This document shows positions 8,670 to 17,643 of a stretch of 64,000 nt of DNA, piece after piece. The notes under the pieces were generated by a model. It was given only the letters and a program-made list of their open reading frames with translations. It searched no databases and was not told the origin of the DNA. The translations under genes and the position numbers were made by a program. Positions within the stretch are counted from its first letter, which is position 1. The number at the start of each line of letters is the position of its first letter. The stretch covers positions 62,001-126,000 of the forward strand of contig JAGRGQ010000002.1 in NCBI GenBank assembly GCA_020445405.1. Direction: 5' to 3'. The DNA comes from Gammaproteobacteria bacterium (GTDB lineage Bacteria; Pseudomonadota; Gammaproteobacteria; Chromatiales; Chromatiaceae).

Positions 8670-9884
8670 CTAACGCCGGGACAGCGCCAGCACCGGATCC
8701 AGGCGCGCCGCGCGCCGTGCCGGCAGCAGACTGAATACCAGGCCGGTAATTAACGCAACCGTCAATGCGGCCGTAGATGCCCACGCCGGTGCATAGGCAG
8801 GCAGCAGCGGGAACGAAACCCGAATAAAATAACTGCCCACCTGCCCCAGGAGCAATCCGGCGGTTGCACCGATGGCCGACAACATCACCGCCTCGGTCAG
8901 AATCAACAACAAAATCTGCTGCGGCGCAGCACCCAACGCTTTCAGCAAACCAATCTCGGCAGTGCGTTGCGATACCGCAACCAGCATCACATTCATGATC
9001 AATATGCCGGCAACCGCCAGGCTGATTGCGGCTATGCCCCCGACTGCATAGGTCAACGCACCGAGAATACGGTCGAAGGTCTGCAGTACCGCGTCCTGGG
9101 TGATCACGGTGACATCTCTCTCCCCTTGATGGCGTTCCTGCAACAGAGCGATGACAAACTGTTTGGCAGTCTCGATGGCGTCGCGATTTTTCGCCTCCAC
9201 CAGAATGCGGAACAGTGAAGCGGTGTTGAACAGCTGCTGGGCGGAAGCGACGGGAATAATGATGCTCTCCTGCACATCGACGCCAATCGAGCGGCCTTCC
9301 GAACCCATGACGCCGATAACGCGAAAACGCCTGTCGCCAATCCTTATCCATTCGCCCAGCGCGCGTTTTGCCGCGAACAGTTCATCGCGGATTTTGCTGC
9401 CGATAACGGCTACAGGCGAGGCGCGATCAAGATCCGCCTGCGGCAGGAAACGGCCCTGTCCGACCTGCCAGTGACGAATAGTCAACAGATCGTGATTGGA
9501 ACCCAGTATCACCACTTCGCGTGAACGGTTCTGCCGGCTGACAACGGCCGAACCGACGTTGATGGGGGCAATGCGCCTTATGCTGCGATCGCGCAGCAAT
9601 GCCTGCGCATCCTCCAGTGTCAGGTCACGCGGCGTCTCCCCCATCATTGTGGATGGATTGATTCCGGCGGTTTCGGAGCGGCCGGGAAACACAATCACCA
9701 GGTTGGTGCCCAGCGATGCGAATTCGCCGGTAACATAACGCCGCGCGCCTTCACCCAACGACGTCAGCAGCACCACTGCAGATACGCCTATTGCCATGGC
9801 GATCAACATCAGCAGGGTGCGCGACGGAAACCCGCGCAGGGCACGCCATGAAAAGCGCAGCACGTCGATGTTATGCAGCGCCAT
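8670..9884 (-). CDS. MacB/FtsX-type ABC transporter permease (first permease)
   Basis: 404 aa with the same architecture as its neighbour: N-terminal helix (MLIAMAIGVSAVVLLTSLGEGARR), MacB periplasmic domain, then three helices and the C-terminal RRAARLDPVLALSRR. It overlaps the upstream ATPase gene by 14 bp, which indicates translational coupling. The N-terminal cytoplasmic ATPase fused in true MacB is absent and is supplied by the separate gene at 9871-10551. Function is as for the other permease; the substrate is not predictable from sequence. Confidence 0.9.
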   Translation of the reverse strand: MALHNIDVLRFSWRALRGFPSRTLLMLIAMAIGVSAVVLLTSLGEGARRYVTGEFASLGTNLVIVFPGRSETAGINPSTMMGETPRDLTLEDAQALLRDRSIRRIAPINVGSAVVSRQNRSREVVILGSNHDLLTIRHWQVGQGRFLPQADLDRASPVAVIGSKIRDELFAAKRALGEWIRIGDRRFRVIGVMGSEGRSIGVDVQESIIIPVASAQQLFNTASLFRILVEAKNRDAIETAKQFVIALLQERHQGERDVTVITQDAVLQTFDRILGALTYAVGGIAAISLAVAGILIMNVMLVAVSQRTAEIGLLKALGAAPQQILLLILTEAVMLSAIGATAGLLLGQVGSYFIRVSFPLLPAYAPAWASTAALTVALITGLVFSLLPARRAARLDPVLALSRR

Positions 9885-10551
9885 TTTGCTCGTTTGAAAT
9901 TCTGCCGTCGACCATGCGCAGCCGGCGCCTTGCGCGCTGACCCATCTCCGTGTCGTGCGTTACCATGATCAGGGTGATACCGCGTTGGTTGAGCGTTTCG
10001 AGAATGGCGATCACCGCCTTGCCCGAGTTATGATCGAGGTTGCCGGTCGGCTCATCGGCGAGCAATACCTTGGGTTCGGTAACGATTGCGCGGGCAATGG
10101 CCACGCGTTGCCGCTGCCCGCCTGACAGCTGTTCCGGCTTGTGATGGCTGCGATCCGTCATATGCAGCTCTTCGAGCGCCGCCGCCACCTTGGGTTGACG
10201 CTGTTCCGGAGAGAGCCCCAAGATTATCAACGGCAGTTCGACATTCTCCGCCGCGGTCAGTCGCGGTATCAGGTGAAACATCTGAAACACGAAGCCGATC
10301 TCCCGGTTGCGTACCTCAGCCTGCGCGATATCGCTCAGCGACGTCACATCCTGACCGTTCAAGTGGTAGCGGCCCGAGCTCGGGCGATCCAGCAGGCCGA
10401 TCAGATTCAGCAGCGTCGATTTGCCGGAACCGGATGGTCCCATTATCGACAGATACTCACCGTCCCCGATGATGAGACTGACATCATCGAGTGCATGGAC
10501 CGTCTGGTCGCCCACCTGAAAGTCGCGATGGATGCCGGCAAGCTCAATCAT
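9871..10551 (-). CDS. ABC transporter ATP-binding protein (LolD/MacB type)
   Basis: 226 aa, standard for the family. Walker [11 protein letters not shown] loop region [14 protein letters not shown], signature [14 protein letters not shown], Walker [14 protein letters not shown] and switch His in MVTHDTEMG are all present. The motif set TGNLD is typical of the LolD/MacB/FtsE branch that energises FtsX-type permeases. It begins 20 bp after the adaptor gene and overlaps the next permease, so it is the second gene of the operon. Confidence 0.93.
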   Translation of the reverse strand: MIELAGIHRDFQVGDQTVHALDDVSLIIGDGEYLSIMGPSGSGKSTLLNLIGLLDRPSSGRYHLNGQDVTSLSDIAQAEVRNREIGFVFQMFHLIPRLTAAENVELPLIILGLSPEQRQPKVAAALEELHMTDRSHHKPEQLSGGQRQRVAIARAIVTEPKVLLADEPTGNLDHNSGKAVIAILETLNQRGITLIMVTHDTEMGQRARRRLRMVDGRISNEQNGAA

Positions 10552-10571
10552 TCGTCAGTGCGCCATGAACA

Positions 10572-11735
10572 TCAGCCTGGCGGAGCATTGCTCTTATCGC
10601 GTACCGCAGCGGCACCGTCTTCGACGCCATCGCGATCAACCGATACCACGACTTCATCGCCTTCCGCCAGACCATCCGTTACCTCGGTCCATGCCCAGTT
10701 GCTCAACCCGGTTTTGATCTCACGTTGCCGCAGGGTGTCATCGGCGGTGTACAACAGCACTTTGTTACCTTCAAGAACCGCCTCTGTCGGCACGCGCAGG
10801 GCGTAGTCGTTCTCCTGGATGATCACTTCTATATCGGCGCTGTAGCCGGGCAGCATGCCATCGCACGCCTCGGGACAGAGAAAATCGACCTCCACATCCA
10901 CGGTGCGCGCCTGCTTTTCCATCTCCAGGACGTAAGGCGCAATGCGGCGTACTTTTCCCGCGAAGATTTTTTTTGCCATTGCATCCAGCGAAATATTTGC
11001 CGGCATGCCGACGCGAATCTGCGGTGCATCAACCTCGTCTATCGGTGCCGAGACATAGAGACAGCTGATATCAACCAGATCCACCGCCGGTGGTGTCGGA
11101 ATTCCTACCGGCGACGGCGTTACGAATTCGCCTATCTCGCCGTTTACCTCCGCCACGATACCGGCGAAAGGCGCCGTCAGGCGCGTTCTTTCCAGCTCCG
11201 ATTCCACCAAACGGATTTTTGCCTCGCTGACTTTCCTGGTAGCACGCGCCGCATTGCAGGCCGCCTGTTGCGCGCGGGCTTCCCCATCGGCCTTGTCGAC
11301 GGCTTCATCGGAGGCGAGATTTTTACGCTTCAGCTGATTCAGGCGATTGGACTCGCGCTGTGCCACGTCCGCGCGAATGCAGGCCTGCGTTGCGTTGGCC
11401 GCCGCCGCATCGGCCTCGCTGGTTGCCAGCGCCAGCTGTGCCAGCTGGTCGTGGTTCCATAACTCCATCAACAGCTGCCCTGGTTTGACCGTATCGCCTT
11501 CCTTTACCGGCAAACCGGCAATCTGCCCGCCAACCGACGGCGATATGCCGGCCCGCCGGCACGCCTTGATCGTGCCGGCCCTGGTATTCGACACGGTGTT
11601 CTGTACCTTGCCGTAGGCGATCGATTTAACCGTCACTTCCACCGGCTTTGTTCTGCCGAACCAGGCAAAGAGCGCGACGCCAACAGCGAGTGCGGCCGCG
11701 ATGGAAATCAGAATCTTGTAAGGCTTTTTATGCAT
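10572..11735 (-). CDS. HlyD/MacA-type periplasmic adaptor, Cys-rich
   Basis: 387 aa. One N-terminal transmembrane helix (residues about 9-27) anchors it; then a split lipoyl domain (GQIAGLPVKEGDTVKPGQLL; RLTAPFAGIVAEV) flanks an alpha-helical hairpin rich in Ala and charged residues, followed by beta-barrel and membrane-proximal domains. It is the first gene of the exporter operon. Several Cys are unusual for this family: KACRRAG, QACIRAD, AACNAAR, DISCLYV and LCPEACDG. They suggest disulfides or metal contact in the periplasm. The role is to couple the MacB-like complex to an outer-membrane channel. The gene's ATG at 11735 is preceded by about 470 bp without a gene. Confidence 0.9.
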   Translation of the reverse strand: MHKKPYKILISIAAALAVGVALFAWFGRTKPVEVTVKSIAYGKVQNTVSNTRAGTIKACRRAGISPSVGGQIAGLPVKEGDTVKPGQLLMELWNHDQLAQLALATSEADAAAANATQACIRADVAQRESNRLNQLKRKNLASDEAVDKADGEARAQQAACNAARATRKVSEAKIRLVESELERTRLTAPFAGIVAEVNGEIGEFVTPSPVGIPTPPAVDLVDISCLYVSAPIDEVDAPQIRVGMPANISLDAMAKKIFAGKVRRIAPYVLEMEKQARTVDVEVDFLCPEACDGMLPGYSADIEVIIQENDYALRVPTEAVLEGNKVLLYTADDTLRQREIKTGLSNWAWTEVTDGLAEGDEVVVSVDRDGVEDGAAAVRDKSNAPPG

Positions 11736-12202
11736 GGCTTTTCTTGCTCAACAGTAGCGGTCCATACACTGTTGCGGCCCGAAACGAGCCTGTTCCGTTA
11801 TGCCGGCCGATGGCGGCGCCGGGATGCATGGGGAAGTCCAGAAGCAACCCTTCCATCGAACGGGATTCGTGCCGCCATCGGGATGCACCCGGGAGAAGTC
11901 GTTGGAGTCGGCCATTTATGGATGGATGCCATCCGTAAATGCCCGCCGGTTGGCGATTATGGACCCGGCATGTACCGGGTTAACAGCGGTGTTCGATCCA
12001 AACGTAAGATTGAAACGCATTCGAGATGCCCCTGCATTGCCGGGCGACCAACACGCTGTCGAGCCGGTTTGAATGTTCTGAAGCACGCATTCATCACGAA
12101 TAAATTTCTGCAAGCGGCAGATCAGCATCGATCGGATTAAACTCCGTAGATCGCTTCCACACGGCAACATTCTGCGGCTTGACCACTGAACGGCCCGTGC
12201 GT
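11736..12202. other. Gene-poor stretch upstream of the exporter operon
   Basis: No reading frame here has a convincing start, codon pattern or recognisable product. It must contain the exporter promoter and the end of the hemerythrin transcript. I see no strong hairpin or repeat. Confidence 0.4.
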
Positions 12203-12838
12203 TCAGAAGACCCCTTTCGTGTTCAGAAAAGTTGCAAGCGGCTTATCGCTGACTTCGATATGTCTGAGCGCCCAGGCTTCAAGGTCGAGCTCGATTGCGA
12301 AGGAAATCAATACGTCGCCGTCATGAAACCGCTGCAGCAGCTGGCCGACGTCCTGTAGCAGCACCTGGTGCTCTTCCCGGTGTTTTGCATAGTCGGGGTA
12401 AGCGTACCGGGTCATCAGGGCTTCTTCGGTGGCGAAGTGTATTCGGGTAAAATCGACCAGCTCCTCCAGCGCTCTGCTTACGGCATCAATTCCATGAGGG
12501 GACGCCATAGCTTGGTGCAGATTGTTGACGAGGGCGAACAGTCGCTGGTGTTGACTGTCCATCTCCCCGACGTTGAGATTGTCTGTTTCGTCCCAGGAGA
12601 TCAATGTCGTGTCACCCGTATCGCTATTATCACCCAAACTTCTGCGGCACTGCCCTCCCGCCGGTAGTTCGGCCGCCGCAGCCCTGAAAAAACACCCCAC
12701 CCTGCTGGTGTCCGGGTCTTCATCTGTCAGTTGTGATGATACTTCGCATTTGGGTTGCGGGGCAATGATAACCGGGCGGGTTACGCCAAACTGCAGCCCG
12801 GGTGCCACCGGTATGGAAGGGGTTGAGATGGAACTCAC
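12203..12838 (-). CDS. Hemerythrin-family protein with extra N-terminal segment
   Basis: 211 aa as the longest frame. Residues from about 80 form one bacteriohemerythrin domain with the canonical ligands: WDETDNLNVGEMDSQHQRL, FATEEALM, HREEHQVL and LRHIEVSDK. The first 75 or so residues are Pro/Ser-rich, contain scattered Cys and do not look like a conserved domain. A later non-ATG start near ISWDETD, where these proteins usually begin, is quite possible. O2/NO binding is the family role. It stands alone. Confidence 0.8.
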   Translation of the reverse strand: MSSISTPSIPVAPGLQFGVTRPVIIAPQPKCEVSSQLTDEDPDTSRVGCFFRAAAAELPAGGQCRRSLGDNSDTGDTTLISWDETDNLNVGEMDSQHQRLFALVNNLHQAMASPHGIDAVSRALEELVDFTRIHFATEEALMTRYAYPDYAKHREEHQVLLQDVGQLLQRFHDGDVLISFAIELDLEAWALRHIEVSDKPLATFLNTKGVF

Positions 12839-13122
12839 ATGACGGCTCGGGCGGCAACCGTCGGGTTTGACAAAGGTACGCTGTTTTTTATCGGGATGCC
12901 GCTGCTACGGTTGCCGGCAGCGTCGTGGTATTTCCTGAATTCGACTTTATAAAAACAGTGACAACTGTACAATGTTGATGACTGCAGTCCGGGAAGGTGG
13001 TGGTCTGTGCCATGGCTGGGCGTGAAATACTGCGGGGAGGTCTGAAATGCATTGGTATTATGTAGGAGAGCCGTGTGACAGTCGTTGAAAAACGGCCAGC
13101 GGTAACATGACAGGAGCTATCG

Positions 13123-13803
13123 ATGGCTGGTTGCAACTGCGGTGGTGGTTTGGAGTTTGAGGGCCTTTCGGCCGCATACAAACGCATTCTTTGGATCGTT
13201 ATCTCAATCAACGGCACGATGTTCCTGATTGAGATCGGCGGCGGACTGCTCTCGTCTTCGCAGGCGCTGCTGGCCGATGCACTCGACTTTCTTGGCGATA
13301 CCCTGACCTACAGCATCACGCTCCTGGTGATCGGGATGCCGTTGAAATGGAGGGCAAAAGCCGCTCTATTCAAAGGCTTGAGTCTTGGATTGATGGGGAT
13401 CTGGGTATTCTGCTCGACCGCGTACCATGTTTTTGTCGTTGGCATTCCCCAGGCATACGTAATGGGGGCGATCGCTTTCATGGCGCTGGTTGCCAACTTC
13501 TCCAGCTTGGTGCTGCTGGTTAAATATCGAAATGGTGATTCGAATGTGCGCTCGGTCTGGCTGTGCAGCCGAAACGATGCGATTGGCAACATCGCAGTAC
13601 TGCTGGCTGCGGCCGGTATCTGGGCCACGGAGAGCGCATGGCCCGATCTGGCGGTTGCCGGCGTAATGGCCGCGCTGTTTTTGTGGTCTTCTGTGCAGAT
13701 AGTGCGCCAGGCCATGGCAGAGATACACGGCCTGCAACCGACAATCGACTTCGCTGAATGTAGCGCGGTGGAGACAAGGCAGGATTTTCCCGGATACGGC
13801 TGA
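13123..13803 (+). CDS. Short cation diffusion facilitator family transporter
   Basis: 226 aa. An N-terminal GCNCGGG could bind metal. Six hydrophobic segments follow, with the transport-site acidic pairs ADALDFLGD in helix 2 and RNDAIGN in helix 5, as in zinc/cobalt/cadmium CDF transporters. The cytoplasmic C-terminal domain (about 80 aa in typical members) is missing; after the last helix only about 25 residues remain. This short form occurs in a subset of CDF proteins. It is preceded by a good Shine-Dalgarno (CAGGAG). The ion is not predictable. Confidence 0.85.
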   Translation: MAGCNCGGGLEFEGLSAAYKRILWIVISINGTMFLIEIGGGLLSSSQALLADALDFLGDTLTYSITLLVIGMPLKWRAKAALFKGLSLGLMGIWVFCSTAYHVFVVGIPQAYVMGAIAFMALVANFSSLVLLVKYRNGDSNVRSVWLCSRNDAIGNIAVLLAAAGIWATESAWPDLAVAGVMAALFLWSSVQIVRQAMAEIHGLQPTIDFAECSAVETRQDFPGYG

Positions 13804-14018
13804 GGCGGCTTGACTGCCCAGTCCAGACAGAAACCAGTGGCATGAGATTATCCAGTGTACGTTCGGAAATAGCGGTTGCTGCCCATTCCCATCCTCCCGG
13901 AGAGGGCCGGGCGCCAGCGGTTTCCGCAGCGTGGAGATCAGTCCCGTCTCCGCCAGCGGTGTATCCCAAGGGTATTCCCAGCAGGAAGTTCCGCACCACC
14001 GCGTCAGCTTCCACCGGA

Positions 14019-14453
14019 ATGAAAAAAAAATCTGTTTCCGGACGGCGACGTGCTGTCCTGTATCCCGTGCTCGCCTGTCTGCTTGCACTGGGTCAGGGGG
14101 CGTACTCCGCCAGCCCTCTGTTAAGCGATGAAACCGGCCGCATGCTGGCCGAATTGGTACGGGCATCACAGGCTTACGACCTTTATAATGCCCGCTGCCG
14201 CGGTAACGCCGCGTCGACCAAAACGGAGGACAGCAATCGGCTTTTTCTCCGCAAGTATCGGCTTACCGTAAATCAGGTGATCAATCTGTACATCGGCAAA
14301 GATGACCGCGCCGAGAAAGCCGCCATGGAGCAGGATTTTCTGCAACGACTGAGCCGGATCGGCGGCTGCAGCATGGCGAAAAAGCAAAATCTGCTGAAAG
14401 AGCTGGATCAAAATTACCGGCAACTGTACGAACAGATATCGGACCTGCCCTGA
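14019..14453 (+). CDS. Exported protein of unknown function
   Basis: 144 aa from the ATG at 14019; the frame is open further upstream but that part reads as non-coding and a lysine/arginine-rich signal-peptide start (MKKKSVSGRRR) fits here. A hydrophobic core ends near GAYSAS. The mature part is helical and charged with two Cys (ARCRGN and GGCSMAKK) that could pair. I recognise no family. It is not obviously in an operon with either neighbour. Periplasmic location is inferred from the signal peptide only. Confidence 0.6.
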   Translation: MKKKSVSGRRRAVLYPVLACLLALGQGAYSASPLLSDETGRMLAELVRASQAYDLYNARCRGNAASTKTEDSNRLFLRKYRLTVNQVINLYIGKDDRAEKAAMEQDFLQRLSRIGGCSMAKKQNLLKELDQNYRQLYEQISDLP

Positions 14454-14569
14454 TCCGCGCTGAAGCCGCTTTCCTGCACACCTCTCACGCTATTCCTCAC
14501 GGCTGTTTAACTTTGGAATCGGAAGATCCCGGGTTCACTCCATGAAAAATTTTTGGCACCCATAAAAAA

Positions 14570-14600
14570 TTGGCATGAAGGAAAAAATAAGTAGTATAAT
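14570..14600 (+). promoter_or_regulatory. Sigma70-like promoter of the kor operon
   Basis: TTGGCA (14570-14575) and a perfect TATAAT (14595-14600) lie 19 bp apart in an AT-rich stretch unlike its surroundings, about 165 bp before the first gene of the operon. A second TTGGCA occurs 17 bp upstream at 14553. The long leader is otherwise featureless. Confidence 0.5.
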
Positions 14601-14764
14601 TATAAAGTTGTCCCTTGCTATTACAGGAAAATCCCTCTTCGATATCCGCCCGTTCGGATAGAAAGCCCGGAGGGATCCCGAAGCCGGTTGACGGCCGGGA
14701 GGGCCGCAGGAGCGCGGCCGCCCAATCCAACGACAAAGCTCCATGCAGGACGAGGACGAGACAG

Positions 14765-16606
14765 ATGGCAGATCACGAAATCCGCACGGTAAGAATCAGC
14801 GAAAACGAGGATTTCTCCGATACCCAGTCATACGGCAAGCGTATCGTCACCCCCGTCCGGTTTTCCACCGATCCCCGGGACATCGGCTGGGTCAGGGAGA
14901 ATATCCCCTGCCAGACGGCCTGCCCGGCGGATACCAACGTACCGGCTTATATACGCACCATCATGGAACAGCGGTATGGCCGCTCCTATGAGTTGAACAG
15001 GTTGGCCAATGTTCTTCCGGGCGTACTGGGCAGGATCTGTTCACGACCCTGCGAAGCGGCGTGCCGCCACGGCTGGCCGGGCAATGGAGAGCCGGTCGCA
15101 ATCTGCCATCTCAAACGCGTCGCGGCGGACCACAAGCAGGTGGGCCACCGCATCACGGAAAATCTGTACACCCCCACCGGAAAGAAGATAGCAATCGTGG
15201 GGGCCGGGCCGGCCGGACTGGCCGCCGCACACGATCTGACCACGCTGGGACACGATGTCACAATTTTCGAGCGGGAGAAGCGGCCCGGCGGCATGCTCTC
15301 CTACGGTATACCGGAGTTTCGACTGCCGAGGGATCTGCTGCAGTTGGAGATCCATAACGCGATTCGTCTCGGGGTCGATCTGAAGACCGGTGTCAGTATC
15401 GGCAGCGGCGCGGACGATATCAAGGTCAGCGACCTGCTGCGGGAGTTCGACGCAGTGCTGCTGGCAACCGGCTGCGCGGCTGCGATTCCGTTGCCGCTGC
15501 GCGGTATTGCTTCCGGCGAGGATATCTCCGCCAGCGTCGAAAATGTCGAGAGCGGCCTGGATTTTCTGGTGGCGCTGCACCGGGGAGAGAAAAAGCAGGT
15601 AGGCAGACGGGTCGCGGTGGTCGGCGCCGGATTCACCGCGCTGGACTGCGCCCGGGTGGCCAAAAGGCTGGGTGCGGAGGAGGTCGCCATCCATATTCGC
15701 ACCACCGAAGAGTACATCCCCGTCACCAAGGACGAAATTCACGAGGCGAAGCGTGAAGGCGTCAGCATCCACGGCCTGCGCACTCCGGTTGAACTGCTGT
15801 TGGACGACGCTGGCGGTTTCCGCGGCGTGAAGTTCGTGCAGAACCGGTTGGGCGGCTGGCGCAGCGGCGGGCGGCGACAGGCCATCCCGATCGAAGGGTC
15901 TGAATTTGACGAACCCTGCGATACCCTGTTGATTGCCATCGGCCAGAAGACCGTTACCGATATTCTCGATGTTCAGGTCGACCTCGATCGCTGGGGCAAT
16001 GTCCGCTTGGGTGAGGACGGCATGACCTCCGTTCCCGGGCTGTTCTCCGCCGGAGATTTCGTGAACGGGGCGAGCACCGTGGTGGAGGCGGTGGGTCATG
16101 CGCGTAAACTTTCGGTCAAGATGGACACCTGGCTGATGGGCCGGGAGCGGCGTAAAAAAGTGGTGAAGATCTCCTCCGTCGACGAACCGCTCCGACAGCG
16201 CTCTTTCGACTTTATACCGCGTCAGGAGATGCCGACGGAACCGCTCAGCGAACGGGTGCAGTCCGGGAGCATGGAAGTGGAGATGGGGTATGACCTGAAG
16301 CTTGGTCTGGAAGAGGCGAAACGCTGCTATCTTTGCTACCACAAATACGAGATTGACGTCGACAACTGCACCTACTGCCGGGCCTGCATCGAAGTGGCGC
16401 CGCGCAACTGCATCAAAATGGTGGAGGGTGTGGATATCAAGCCGGATGGAACCTACGGAAAGCTGCAGGAGGCCAGTGAGTGGGACAAGGTGGGCGCGAT
16501 CTGGGTGGACAACAACGAATGCATTCGTTGCGGGGCCTGTTTCAAGGTTTGTCCGACCAAATGCATCTCGATAACCCGAAATGAGATTTTTTACCAGGAT
16601 CTTTGA
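14765..16606 (+). CDS. GltD-like NAD(P)H/FAD oxidoreductase with C-terminal 2x[4Fe-4S] ferredoxin domain
   Basis: 613 aa from the ATG at 14765 (GGACGAG upstream). The N-terminal third matches the Fe-S domain of glutamate synthase small subunit (CQTACPADTNVPAYI, GRICSRPCEAACR). Two dinucleotide folds follow: FAD site VGAGPAGLAAAHD and NAD(P) site VVGAGFTALDCARVA, then GLFSAGDFVNGA. The C-terminus carries two [4Fe-4S] motifs, CTYCRACIEVAPRNC and CIRCGACFKVCPTKC. It is the first gene of a four-gene operon ending in korAB and overlaps the next gene by 4 bp. I infer that it moves electrons between NAD(P)H and ferredoxin for the 2-oxoacid oxidoreductase; it is not glutamate synthase because no gltB-type large subunit is near. 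Confidence 0.88.
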   Translation: MADHEIRTVRISENEDFSDTQSYGKRIVTPVRFSTDPRDIGWVRENIPCQTACPADTNVPAYIRTIMEQRYGRSYELNRLANVLPGVLGRICSRPCEAACRHGWPGNGEPVAICHLKRVAADHKQVGHRITENLYTPTGKKIAIVGAGPAGLAAAHDLTTLGHDVTIFEREKRPGGMLSYGIPEFRLPRDLLQLEIHNAIRLGVDLKTGVSIGSGADDIKVSDLLREFDAVLLATGCAAAIPLPLRGIASGEDISASVENVESGLDFLVALHRGEKKQVGRRVAVVGAGFTALDCARVAKRLGAEEVAIHIRTTEEYIPVTKDEIHEAKREGVSIHGLRTPVELLLDDAGGFRGVKFVQNRLGGWRSGGRRQAIPIEGSEFDEPCDTLLIAIGQKTVTDILDVQVDLDRWGNVRLGEDGMTSVPGLFSAGDFVNGASTVVEAVGHARKLSVKMDTWLMGRERRKKVVKISSVDEPLRQRSFDFIPRQEMPTEPLSERVQSGSMEVEMGYDLKLGLEEAKRCYLCYHKYEIDVDNCTYCRACIEVAPRNCIKMVEGVDIKPDGTYGKLQEASEWDKVGAIWVDNNECIRCGACFKVCPTKCISITRNEIFYQDL

Positions 16607-17640
16607 CCATGGGCTCAACTCAGCACTATGTGATAATAGGCAATGGTGTCGCCGGAAACGAAGCGGCTTATCATCTGCGTCAACGCGATCCGGAGAGCCG
16701 CATCACCATCATCACGGCCGGCCGGCTGCTGTTTTACAGCCGTTACGAGCTGCCCCGCGTGTTTCACGAAAACTGCGATTGGCGGGACTTTCTCGTGCAC
16801 CCGGTCGAATACTACGCGAACAACCGTATCAACGTGCGGCGCAACAGTTTCGTCACCCACGTGGATGCGCACAGAAAAACCCTGAGTCTGGCCCACAAGG
16901 AGGAGATTCAATACAGCCAGCTTCTGGTAGCCAGCGGCGGGGCATCCTATCTGCCGGCGGAACTGGATGAGTTCGCGCCGCTGCTCAATCACTTCAATCT
17001 CTATTCGGCGGCATGCAAGGTGCGTGACATTCTCCCCAAACAGGGAAAGGTCGTGATGCTGGGCGGCGATGTTCTCGGCCTCGATCTGGCGCGCAATCTG
17101 GTCAACGACGGCTACAAGGTGGTGCTGGTCGCGACCGAGCACACTTTCTGGCCGCACCGGGTCGAGTCGGATGAAAGAGCGCTTTTTCTCGGTGCGTTGA
17201 GAGATATGGGCGTGGAGGTGATCGAGGGCGTCAAGATCGAACTGATCGAACAGGGTGCAGCCGGTATGTCGGCGCGCCACATTCTGTTCGACGATGGCCG
17301 CGAGATATTCGCGGATGTGGTGATGCCGTTCCTGGGGCTGCTCCCGGCGGCCGATTTCATGATGGGGTCCGGCGTGGATTTCGAGCGCGGCCTGCTGGTC
17401 AGCACCAACCTGCGAACCACGGATCAGAATATTTGGGCGGCCGGTGACGTGTGCCAGATCTGGTCGCCCGAAGAGAACCAGTACCGGTTCTATTACGGCT
17501 GGAAAAACGTCAAAAAGATGGGTGAGATAGCGGCAAAAAACATGACCGGTGAGGATATTCACTGGGAAACGGCTACCGACCAGAAATTATATATCGATAA
17601 AAACCGGCAGCTTGTTTCTCCCTATTGGGAACACGATTAG
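16603..17640 (+). CDS. FAD-dependent pyridine-nucleotide oxidoreductase of the kor operon
   Basis: 345 aa. FAD-binding IIGNGVAGNEAAYHLR at the N-terminus, a second Rossmann motif VVMLGGDVLGLDLARNL near residue 150 and the C-terminal FAD motif NIWAAGDVCQIW place it among ferredoxin- or rubredoxin-reductase-like flavoproteins. The redox-active disulfide CxxxxC of the dithiol class is absent. It overlaps the upstream gene (ATGA) and is followed 3 bp later by korA. A role as second electron-transfer flavoprotein of the same complex is inferred from this coupling. Confidence 0.85.
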   Translation: MTMGSTQHYVIIGNGVAGNEAAYHLRQRDPESRITIITAGRLLFYSRYELPRVFHENCDWRDFLVHPVEYYANNRINVRRNSFVTHVDAHRKTLSLAHKEEIQYSQLLVASGGASYLPAELDEFAPLLNHFNLYSAACKVRDILPKQGKVVMLGGDVLGLDLARNLVNDGYKVVLVATEHTFWPHRVESDERALFLGALRDMGVEVIEGVKIELIEQGAAGMSARHILFDDGREIFADVVMPFLGLLPAADFMMGSGVDFERGLLVSTNLRTTDQNIWAAGDVCQIWSPEENQYRFYYGWKNVKKMGEIAAKNMTGEDIHWETATDQKLYIDKNRQLVSPYWEHD

Positions 17641-17643
17641 AGC

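Noticed and set aside
14765-16606. Call as glutamate synthase small subunit
   Set aside because: It has an extra C-terminal ferredoxin domain, no gltB-type partner and is coupled to korAB.
15041-16618. Long leftward frame (525 codons) opposite the GltD-like gene, and a similar one at 17587-19248 opposite korA
   Set aside because: Both are antisense to unmistakable genes and lack ribosome sites and protein-like composition.
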